Below are positions 56,001-62,729 of a stretch of 64,000 nucleotides of DNA, in pieces (the first letter of the stretch is position 1; each line of letters starts with the position of its first letter). Below the pieces are notes generated by a model. The model saw only the letters and a list, made by a program, of their open reading frames with translations, was not told the DNA's origin and did not search any database. The translations under genes and the position numbers were made by a program. Source of the stretch: Calditrichota bacterium (lineage in GTDB: Bacteria; Calditrichota; Calditrichia; Calditrichales; J004); NCBI GenBank assembly GCA_013112635.1, contig JABFGF010000005.1, positions 186,001-250,000 of the forward strand, written 5' to 3'.

Positions 56001-57959
56001 TGTCAATCCGGTTTGTTTCATAACAGGTGATGCTGCAAAGAAAGCACCCTGGAAGGCAATACCCTGCATCCTTAATTGTAGTTCAGGATCAGTCGCTTCT
56101 TCACGGGCAATTTTAAATCCATCTATATAGTACACATGAATTTTACGATCGATGATTGTTTTTTGATAGTGTTTTGGAATACTTGCCCAAACCTCCTCGG
56201 CAGATTCACCATCGCTCTGGATTATGAAATAACCTTCATCTTTTAAACCGGCCAGGGCATTTGTATGGCCAAAAACATTTGGATCCGGTGAAAGCACAAC
56301 GTCCACATAAAAATATTCACAGTTAATGCGGATAGGTTCAGGCGCTGCAGCAAGATAATAAGTTGTTGGTTGGCCTTTTTTCTCAGAACCGTATTTCGGA
56401 TTGGCTTTAATATTATATCCTAAAAGCTCAAACAAAGTCATTGCAAGGTTCTTACCGGTTGTAATTGCACCCCAACCACCAACAGAGTGAAAGCGGACAG
56501 TAATCGCGCCATCAGGCATCAGGTTTGGATTTTCAGATCCATGGATAGCAAGTTCTTTAACATTGGGATATGCGTCTTCGATTGTTTCCTGGTAAATTTG
56601 CTGTTTAGGTGTGTGTGCAGTTTCGCGGATAAAGTCAATCGAAAGATAAAACAGTTTTTTCTGTTTGCCATCGGGAAGCATATTTTCAATAGCCCCTATA
56701 ATTCCTTCGGGCTGCAAGTCACGGCTACCCATTCCAAAAGATCCGGAATATAAAGCAGGTACGTCAGATTGTTTATAACTTTCTAATTCAGGATAAACTT
56801 TGCCTTTTTTAGCAGCACCGTTTTCAACACATTTTGTCAATGTAGCCCTGATTTCACGCATAATAGGTAAATCAACAGCCAATGGTTGATCAAGACGTTC
56901 AAGAACCGCAACACCTTTTCTGCCTTTTAAAAATTTACTGAGAAGATCACCAGGGAAAGGACGGAACATTACAAGATCGATAACACCAATTTTTAATCCG
57001 CGGGTTTCGCGTAAATAATCAACAACAACTTCAGCACTTGGGATAACGCTGCCCTGACCAACAATCAGGTAATCTGCGTCATCAGCTTTGTAACTCATAA
57101 CACGCTCATAACGGCGTCCGGTCAATTTATAAAATTCTTCAAAAGCCTGGTCTGTAAGCTCTTGGATATGATCAAAAAAGAAAGGGCGCTGTGCTGCAAC
57201 ACTTTGCATGTAAGAATCCTGGTTCTGTACAATACCCGCCATTACAGGATTATCAACATCCCAAAGTTCAGGAATACGACGGCGTGTGTCGCCATAAATA
57301 ATTTTTTGAGCAGCAGTCGGTGTTTCAATTAAATCATCGGGTTTGCCAAGGTATTCACTTATAAGTTCACGTTCTGGGATAAGCAGTGATTCAATCAGGT
57401 GAGTTGTTAAAAAACCATCTTGGGCAATAATACCGGGTGTTAATGCCAATTCAGCTATACGATGCGAGATAATATTCATATCTGCCACATGCTGGGCATT
57501 TTTAGCAAAGAGTTGAAAAAAACCAGTATCATCAACAGCATGGTAGTCATCATGTCCGGCATGCACGTTCAAAGTTGATTTTGTCATGGCCCGTGCACCA
57601 ATGTTAAGCACGTAGGTCAAACGTTTTCCAACTGCTGCATAAAGTGATTCATGCATATAAGCAATACCCTGACCGGATGAAAAGTTTGCCGCTCGTAAAC
57701 CTGTCATTGAAAGACCGGCTGTTACAGCTGCTGCTGCATGTTCGCCTTCAGGTTCAATAAAAATCAATGGACGACCTGAAATGTTTAAATGGCCTTTAGC
57801 AGCTTCTTCTGCCCAATATTCACCCATTTGTGTGGATGGTGTAATTGGGTAAGCACCTGCTGCATCGGTTGATTCCCTTTCGCACATAATTGCTGCGGTA
57901 TTTCCATCCATCGCAACACGTGTGCCTGTGTATTTGAATTTTTTAGTCTCTTTAGCCAT
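53043..57959 (-). CDS. nifJ: Oversized pyruvate:ferredoxin oxidoreductase with C-terminal ferredoxin domain
   Basis: 1638 residues against about 1170-1230 for ordinary PFOR. It converts pyruvate and CoA to acetyl-CoA and CO2 and reduces ferredoxin. Order: pyruvate/TPP N-terminal domain (1-240, YPITPST; GARAMTKSTLNVHAGHDDYHA), domain II (to about 420), gamma domain (about 480-690), ferredoxin-type clusters at Cys 787/790/793/797 and 921/924/927/931 separated by an extra helical stretch (about 800-915), a TPP domain (CLGC at 999-1002; GDG at 1220; NTGGQ at about 1254) with another helical insertion (about 1013-1110), an Ala-rich linker (about 1536-1556) and a C-terminal monocluster ferredoxin motif (Cys 1567, 1570, 1573, 1609). 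It lies inside the rnf operon between rnfB and rnfC, so it is probably the direct ferredoxin source for Rnf. The 2-oxo acid used is inferred as pyruvate from family similarity. Confidence 0.93.
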   Translation of the reverse strand: MAKETKKFKYTGTRVAMDGNTAAIMCERESTDAAGAYPITPSTQMGEYWAEEAAKGHLNISGRPLIFIEPEGEHAAAAVTAGLSMTGLRAANFSSGQGIAYMHESLYAAVGKRLTYVLNIGARAMTKSTLNVHAGHDDYHAVDDTGFFQLFAKNAQHVADMNIISHRIAELALTPGIIAQDGFLTTHLIESLLIPERELISEYLGKPDDLIETPTAAQKIIYGDTRRRIPELWDVDNPVMAGIVQNQDSYMQSVAAQRPFFFDHIQELTDQAFEEFYKLTGRRYERVMSYKADDADYLIVGQGSVIPSAEVVVDYLRETRGLKIGVIDLVMFRPFPGDLLSKFLKGRKGVAVLERLDQPLAVDLPIMREIRATLTKCVENGAAKKGKVYPELESYKQSDVPALYSGSFGMGSRDLQPEGIIGAIENMLPDGKQKKLFYLSIDFIRETAHTPKQQIYQETIEDAYPNVKELAIHGSENPNLMPDGAITVRFHSVGGWGAITTGKNLAMTLFELLGYNIKANPKYGSEKKGQPTTYYLAAAPEPIRINCEYFYVDVVLSPDPNVFGHTNALAGLKDEGYFIIQSDGESAEEVWASIPKHYQKTIIDRKIHVYYIDGFKIAREEATDPELQLRMQGIAFQGAFFAASPVMKQTGLTDEKLLKAIEDQLQYKFGAKGQRVVDDNMRVVKRGFDEINEITNKVLGAGHSKEDVVASGPALPMMMKDIPVSESKTTDIHRFWEQTGNFYLRGLGNDNLTDPFIGLSVMPAVTSLFRDMTGIRFEHPEWIANNCTACGNCYTVCPDTAIPGLVSDVSGVLDTIVTRVKKNHGKVDLLPKAVRQLEGKLRTLLNGAKNGATVSDHISKAIDLTIKDSKDATALTKEFKWFREELGDFQFALTRPYYDLHEKKAPNSGGLFSITVNPYTCKGCMECVQVCDDDALRPITQTDGTIKQLRNEWDLWMDLPNTPAKYNRVDDLEEKIGALETILLNKDAYLNFASGDGACLGCSEKSVVHLFTATVESLMQPRVEKHVAYLDELIKKLEKHIQLRLMQTIDISDSDTMEKIVSEMKDNDLTMAGITSKLETAQGGEPVDQEWLRNVTQMLAKLKKLKWRYVDGTTGKGRSNMGMTNSTGCTSVWGSTYPFNPYPFPWTNHLFQDSTSIAMGIFEGHMAKMADGFRTIRMTELELSGNYEPAKHDEFFTYFNWHKFTDEEFLLCPPVVALGGDGAMYDIGLQNLSRLMASGKPIKCIIVDTQVYSNTGGQACTSGFIGQVSDMAQYGKAIKGKEEPRKEIGLLAMAHRNTYVLQATLANTSHMIEGFIDGLQAKRPALFNLYTTCQPEHGVADDLGVNQAKLAMESRAYPIFKYNPDEGVKAADAFDLTGNPAMDDIWPSYSLKYMEDGREKSMEVAMTFADFAVTEARFRKHFRKAPHDTWNDDMVQLSEFLEMGEDDREGKFPFIWAVDKKQHLSRVLVAKPIVESCEERRDFWIMLRDLAGVDVKETETVDLEGKIRKEVVGKITQGLMQLAGGNGEDLADLALDTPAESGASEAPAQAADGSGDYMAPWLDTEECTACDECIKINPKIFEYNGDKKAFIKDPNAGPYQDLVKAAEKCTAQVIHPGLPADKSAKDADKWIKRGEKYN

Positions 57960-58012
57960 GATGGCTCCTTTGTTTTAAGATTTTTTACTCTTATATGGTT
58001 TTAATTTTTTTT

Positions 58013-58060
58013 TGTCATTCAGTACTGAAACAATGTGAAGCTCCGTTTCATTGGATGACA
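58013..58060. repeat. Dispersed palindromic repeat, copy D (nifJ-rnfB gap), short
   Basis: TGTCATTCAG at the left and TTGGATGACA at the right form a degenerate, shortened member of the family seen at 48794, 49636 and 52935. Confidence 0.6.
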
Positions 58061-58077
58061 ATTTGTTTAACACTTAT

Positions 58078-58944
58078 TTATGTTGTGCCAACCCTTCGTT
58101 CACCTTTACGGATAACTTTTTTACTTTTCTCTCCTTTTACTACACCCTTTTTCTCATCCAACCAAACAATAGCTCCGGTTGGGCAGCGTTGGATAGGAAC
58201 TTGAGTTTTATGGTTCTGGTTATAATCAACAACGGGTAAATTATTTTTCATAGTGATTAAATCACCGGGTGCATCCATAGCACAACGTGCACAAGCTGTA
58301 CAACCCACCTGGCAGGCTTCAAGAATATCATCACCTTCATCAAGGTTTTTGCAGGCAACCCAAAGCCGGTTGCTGACAGGTTGGATAGAAAAGAGATCTT
58401 TTGGACACACTTCTACACAATCACCACAGGCTGTGCATTTATCTTCATTGACCACAGGAAGTGAAAATGGGTTCATTGTAATTGCATCAAAATCACAGAC
58501 AACTTCACAATCTCCAATCCCGAGGCAACCCCAAAAACAATCTTTGCCACCACCGGAAACAAGTGATGCTCCCTGGCAGGTTTGCAATCCTGTGTAATTA
58601 GCCCGATTACGGGCAACATTTACTCCACCCGCACAAGCCAATCTTGCTACTTGCTTTTCTTCTGATCCGACATCTACGCCAAGAAAATTAGCAATATCTA
58701 TCCGGCCTTCTTCAGAGCTTACTGTACATTTTCCGGGGAGAGATTCCCCTAAAACAACTGATTCGGCAAATGGACGGCATCCCGGAAATCCGCAGGCTCC
58801 ACAATTTGCGTGAGGTAGTAAATCCTCAACGATGTCAATTCTTGGGTCTTCTTCTACATGAAGCTTTTTATTGGCAATAATAAGCATTGCTGCTAAAATA
58901 AGAGTTAGCCCGCCTAGGGCAGCAAGGGCAGTTATAATTAACAT
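58078..58944 (-). CDS. rnfB: Rnf complex ferredoxin-interacting FeS subunit B
   Basis: 288 residues. One N-terminal membrane helix, then the Rnf/Fe-S cluster domain with Cys 48, 51, 56 and 73 (NCGACGFPGCRPF), followed by ferredoxin-type clusters: CFWGCLGIGDCEVVCDFDA, CTACGDCVEVCP and CQVGCTACARC. RnfB takes electrons from reduced ferredoxin. The basic C-terminal tail (KKGVVKGEKSKKVIRKGERR) is an extension. AAGG precedes the ATG. It is first in the rnf-nifJ operon, so transcription would begin upstream of it. Confidence 0.96.
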   Translation of the reverse strand: MLIITALAALGGLTLILAAMLIIANKKLHVEEDPRIDIVEDLLPHANCGACGFPGCRPFAESVVLGESLPGKCTVSSEEGRIDIANFLGVDVGSEEKQVARLACAGGVNVARNRANYTGLQTCQGASLVSGGGKDCFWGCLGIGDCEVVCDFDAITMNPFSLPVVNEDKCTACGDCVEVCPKDLFSIQPVSNRLWVACKNLDEGDDILEACQVGCTACARCAMDAPGDLITMKNNLPVVDYNQNHKTQVPIQRCPTGAIVWLDEKKGVVKGEKSKKVIRKGERRVGTT

Positions 58945-59208
58945 GTATTACCTTGTAATCGTATTAAACCTAAAGTATCGGATTTTTTTGTCTTAATCTT
59001 AGATAAAAAGAAATCTCCCTCTAAGATTTACAGCCCCAAATATAATAATAAGAATTGGATGATCAAATTTAATTTTAGTGCTTTGCAGGAGCTTTTTTCA
59101 AAAAAAGATAAACTTTTTTCGGAAGGGTTTAGAAAGAGAAAAATCGTTTAGAAATTGAGGTCTTGAAGAGACAAATAATATGATTAAAAAAGAAATTTGT
59201 TTTGTTTA
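58945..59208. other. Intergenic region upstream of rnfB
   Basis: The gap from 58945 to 59250 holds no gene I can see. The operon promoter should lie here, but I found no convincing -35/-10 pair. A hairpin at 59209-59235 ends it. Confidence 0.4.
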
Positions 59209-59235
59209 CCGTTCCCAAACATTGTTCGGGAACGG
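59209..59235. terminator. Hairpin after the CcmE-like gene (possible terminator)
   Basis: CCGTTCCC (59209-59216) pairs with GGGAACGG (59228-59235), with three more pairs inside one mismatch. It lies 16 bases past the minus-strand stop at 59251; no strong T-run follows, so efficiency is uncertain. Confidence 0.55.
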
Positions 59236-59250
59236 AATAATAAGGCAGGT

Positions 59251-59595
59251 TTATTCTACAACAGTAACTCTTGTGGCTATATATGTGTCACCATGCATAT
59301 GCCCGAGTATTTCAACAACCCTGGCAGTAGCAATTTCAGCAGGGCCTGGTTCTTTAAGGCTTACAATCGCTTCCTGATTTTTTATATCATTGGCGTAAAA
59401 GGCTAAAATCATGCCATTTGCATCCCTGTCAAATCCTTTGCTTTGATTTACAAGCACATTAATGTTTTGATTGATTTCCCCACCCGCTCGAACTTTATCA
59501 AACGATCCGATAGCTTTGGTAGGTTTTAGTATATAAACGGCATAAATCACAAAAAGCAGGACTACTGGAATTAATACTTTTTTAAGATTACTCAT
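59251..59595 (-). CDS. Membrane-anchored CcmE-like OB-fold protein without the heme His
   Basis: 114 residues. One N-terminal helix (VLIPVVLLFVIYAVYIL) precedes a small beta domain with FDKVRAGGEINQNINVLVN, GMILAFYANDIKNQEAIVSL and AEIATARVVEILGHMHGDTYIATRVTVVE. The order of strands fits the OB fold of cytochrome c maturation protein CcmE, whose last strand runs into a LAKHDxxY heme motif. Here the chain stops at TRVTVVE, before that motif. So it is either a divergent CcmE-like domain with another role or a truncated one. There are no other ccm genes in the window. It is upstream of rnfB on the same strand. Confidence 0.55.
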   Translation of the reverse strand: MSNLKKVLIPVVLLFVIYAVYILKPTKAIGSFDKVRAGGEINQNINVLVNQSKGFDRDANGMILAFYANDIKNQEAIVSLKEPGPAEIATARVVEILGHMHGDTYIATRVTVVE

Positions 59596-59708
59596 TATTA
59601 TTCTCTTATAATTTATTTTGGGTAACAGTTTATTTTAAATAATGAAAAACTAATTTAACTAAAATATTTAATGCTAACAATAATTTTAGTGCCGGGTCCT
59701 TGTCTATT

Positions 59709-60416
59709 TTATTTTGGAAGGTTTTCAGACTGTAAAGCTTTTTTTATGGTGAATATAAAACTGCGTTCCAAAAGATGTTTTTTTATTCTTTCAACACCCA
59801 TAATAAAATCGTTTTTGCCTGCTATATAAATAATCTGTTTTATAGGTGCTGTATCTGTTAAAACCATAATGATATGACTTTTCTCATTCATATAATTCCC
59901 AATCTGCTCAAAAAGATTATGAAAGTATTCATAATTTTCACCACAGTACCAGGCATGTTCAGGATCATTCTTTGGGTTATTTGGATAAAATGGGGGGTTG
60001 ATTACAATCCATTCAAATTTCTTTTTGCGTATTTTTTTAAACAGATCTGATTTTGTTACAGTAATTTTCAAATCTAAACTCTTGGCATTTTCTTTAACAT
60101 TTTGGATGGCTATTTCACTTATATCCGTAGCGGTTACTTTAGCCTTTTGCTTTGCTGCATAAATGGAAACAAGGCCGCTGCCTGCACCAATCTCTAAAAA
60201 GGATTTACTGCCAATATCCTGTTTTTGTAAATACTCCAAAATAAAATGAGTTGTATGAAAAAAACGTGGGGGAAATACACCAGGAAAAATTTCTATACTC
60301 ATATCCTTATAAGTGTAGCTGCGTTGTTTGCTTGTATATTTGATATACAGCCATTTAAGAATAGGTGATATAAGCTTGCGTATTAATACTCTGAGCCGGT
60401 GTCGCTTACTTCGCAT
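59709..60416 (-). CDS. Class I SAM-dependent methyltransferase (NPPF type)
   Basis: 235 residues. The SAM site is LEIGAGSGLVSIYAA (from 74), then ATDISEIAIQNVKENA, and the catalytic NPPFYPNNP (140). NPPF/NPPY motifs indicate N-methylation of amide, amine or base nitrogen, as in HemK/PrmC and RsmC relatives; the substrate is unknown. The basic N-terminus is RSKRHRLRVLIRK. Its start overlaps the radical SAM gene end by 11 bases, so the two are co-expressed and could act on the same molecule. Confidence 0.85.
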   Translation of the reverse strand: MRSKRHRLRVLIRKLISPILKWLYIKYTSKQRSYTYKDMSIEIFPGVFPPRFFHTTHFILEYLQKQDIGSKSFLEIGAGSGLVSIYAAKQKAKVTATDISEIAIQNVKENAKSLDLKITVTKSDLFKKIRKKKFEWIVINPPFYPNNPKNDPEHAWYCGENYEYFHNLFEQIGNYMNEKSHIIMVLTDTAPIKQIIYIAGKNDFIMGVERIKKHLLERSFIFTIKKALQSENLPK

Positions 60417-61914
60417 AAAAGCCTTCTATCTCTGGTTGACGGTATTTCCACAATCTAAAAAGGAGTTTTATTTCGTAAGGCATTTTATAGATGTTTGCTT
60501 TATAGCGCAAGAAGGAAATTAACTTAAGTAATTTACGCTTTGAAGAGGTTAACCTAAAATCGGATACCGTTGGCGAATAGGCATTTAATACGGCCTCAAA
60601 GTTTTGGATGTAATCAATCATATATGGTTTTAGCCAGGGTGTTAATGGATTTTTGCGTAAATCAAAGTTTTCCCAATGTGGGTTTATCCAGTCTTCCAAA
60701 CTGTTTGGAAACTCAAATCCAGCGGATTGGACTTCTTTAAATAACTCAGAATTTTCATTTGGTACCGGACTATATAAATAAATTATTATCTCTGTGTTTG
60801 GGTTAGCTTTTTTAACATTTTTTATAAATGACACATCGGCTTTAATTTGTTGCCAGACTTTTTGTTCATTTTCTGCCGGAAGGCCTAACACAAAAGAGTA
60901 CTCGGGTATAATATTAAACTTCTTCAGGCGTGCAGCAAATTTTATTATCTGGTTTGCTGTTTGCTTTCCCCCTTTGTTCATTTGCTTCAAAACTTCATCA
61001 TTGCCGCTTTCCGCCCCAAAAAAGATCATCCTACAACCTGCTTCTGAAATAATTTTTAAAGATTCATCAGAATATTTATCCATGGTATCGATTCGGGCTT
61101 CACCCCACCAATGCATATTTTCATTTTTTATTAGTTGGGCAAATTCTACCGCACGCTCTTCGGAAACAAAGAAATTATTATCATGAAATTCGATTGCATC
61201 TGCGCCATATTCGTTTTTTAAATATTTTATATCCTTAAAAATGTTTTTTGCCGATTTCCCTTGCCAGCGTGCATTGTAGATTGGTACAACGGCACAAAAC
61301 GAACAGGTGAACGGGCATCCAAAACTGGAATGATAGGCAATTGTCTTTTTACCAAGAAATGTTTTACCAAGATATTTTTCCATCGGGTAAAAATGGTTTA
61401 ATTTTTCATATGGCAGGGAAGGGAGATCATCCATCTGGGGCAGGGCAGCCTTGGCAGTTCTGATTATTTTGTTTTCGGATTTATAAATCAGGTTTGGGAT
61501 TTTGCCAATTTCAAGTCCGTCTTCAATCGCACTCAAAAGCTCAGGAAAAGCAGTGTCACCGGGGCCGTTAATAATAAAATCGACAAAGCCGGAGTAAAGC
61601 ACTGCATCAGGTTGGTTTGCAGGAAAATATCCCCCCCAAATAATTTTAATTGAAGGAAAAAGATCTCGAATTTTTTTGGAAAATGGGATTGCTTGTTTCA
61701 GCTGAGGTCCGGGCATAACCGTGCAGCCAAAATATTTGAAGTTGCCGGACGCCAAATACTTCTGAATCTTTTTCCATGGATCGTTTTCCAGGTTACCATC
61801 AACGATAGCATAATCAAACTTGCCTTCAATCGATGCAGCAATCTGCAAAATAGAATTTGGAATGCGGTGGCTATGATTTGCACTTCTGGGATTAAAAAAT
61901 AGAATTTTGCTCAT
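60406..61914 (-). CDS. B12-binding domain radical SAM protein
   Basis: 502 residues. An N-terminal cobalamin-binding-type fold (1-150; ILFFNPRSANHSHRIPN, IIWGGYFPANQPDAVL) precedes a radical SAM core with CPFTCSFC (Cys 200, 204, 207). Later GAESGNDEVLKQMNKGGKQT and YSFVLGLPAENE are typical of this superfamily. Members modify lipids, antibiotics or bacteriochlorophylls by methylation or ring change. The DxHxxG cobalamin motif of methyltransferases is not obvious, so B12 binding is uncertain. It overlaps the methyltransferase gene downstream. The target is unknown. Confidence 0.88.
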   Translation of the reverse strand: MSKILFFNPRSANHSHRIPNSILQIAASIEGKFDYAIVDGNLENDPWKKIQKYLASGNFKYFGCTVMPGPQLKQAIPFSKKIRDLFPSIKIIWGGYFPANQPDAVLYSGFVDFIINGPGDTAFPELLSAIEDGLEIGKIPNLIYKSENKIIRTAKAALPQMDDLPSLPYEKLNHFYPMEKYLGKTFLGKKTIAYHSSFGCPFTCSFCAVVPIYNARWQGKSAKNIFKDIKYLKNEYGADAIEFHDNNFFVSEERAVEFAQLIKNENMHWWGEARIDTMDKYSDESLKIISEAGCRMIFFGAESGNDEVLKQMNKGGKQTANQIIKFAARLKKFNIIPEYSFVLGLPAENEQKVWQQIKADVSFIKNVKKANPNTEIIIYLYSPVPNENSELFKEVQSAGFEFPNSLEDWINPHWENFDLRKNPLTPWLKPYMIDYIQNFEAVLNAYSPTVSDFRLTSSKRKLLKLISFLRYKANIYKMPYEIKLLFRLWKYRQPEIEGFYAK

Positions 61915-62000
61915 TCAGGCTTTTATAATTTTTTAGGCCAAAAGTAGCTTTTAAGGTATTCTGACGCAAAAATAATAGAGTTTATTTATGTAGGGAATTT

Positions 62001-62729
62001 TTAAACTCCTTGGTGATTTCTTTTGTAACAATCAGTTTTGTCGCAAATAGAACATTGATAGGCTTTTTTCTTTATCGATTTGCCTAAACCGTAAATGCCA
62101 CTTACAGATTTTATTGGGCTCATAAGAGCAGATTCATGAAGGTTAATACCACAAAAATTTTGAGGCAGAAATGAGAAAAGTGTGTGTTGATCTTTTAAAG
62201 GCCATCCACAATATCCGGGGCTAAACCGGTTACTGTGCTTATAATTCAAACCTTCCAGCATACCGCAAATATTTTGCTCCATCCAGTCAATGGCCAGCTC
62301 AACAAGTTCTGAACCGATGGTATCTGCAACATAAACTGTAAACATATCATTTTCTGATTTAATTTTTTCAATACAGGCATCGTACTCTTTTCCAAGTGTA
62401 CAGACGAAAAGAAGAAGCGACTCCGCATGCTTTATTTGGCCGTTAATTATTTTGCCACTCTTAAAAATACTCTTTTTTATATGGATTTCAGTTTTACCAA
62501 TTTCCACTTCTGATGCTGAAAATAATTTATAGCCTGCTTTAATTTTAAGATGTTCTTCAAGCGTTTTAAACAGTGTGTTGATTTCTTCAATTAGTATTGT
62601 CGGGACATTTTGCATGTTTGCCGGATTATAGCCCATTGCACTGAGAACTGCATTTGTTTTTATCTCCAGCTCGTTAAACGGAACATCCAATTTTTGGGCA
62701 AAGGTATTTTCTTTATTGTTATAATCCAT
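62001..62729 (-). CDS. MetH activation domain-like protein (corrinoid reactivation)
   Basis: 242 residues from the ATG at 62729. The motif RFSPGYCGWPLKDQHTLFSFLP is the signature of the methionine synthase (MetH) activation domain, which binds SAM and reductively remethylates cob(II)alamin; SPIKSVSGIYGLG follows. The C-terminus has CSICDKTDCYKR, a possible FeS site. Free-standing versions occur beside corrinoid methyltransferases. The start overlaps the end of the MtaB-type gene by 11 bases; a start at 62756 overlaps more and is less likely. It may act as reactivase for the corrinoid protein of the same system. Confidence 0.85.
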   Translation of the reverse strand: MDYNNKENTFAQKLDVPFNELEIKTNAVLSAMGYNPANMQNVPTILIEEINTLFKTLEEHLKIKAGYKLFSASEVEIGKTEIHIKKSIFKSGKIINGQIKHAESLLLFVCTLGKEYDACIEKIKSENDMFTVYVADTIGSELVELAIDWMEQNICGMLEGLNYKHSNRFSPGYCGWPLKDQHTLFSFLPQNFCGINLHESALMSPIKSVSGIYGLGKSIKKKAYQCSICDKTDCYKRNHQGV

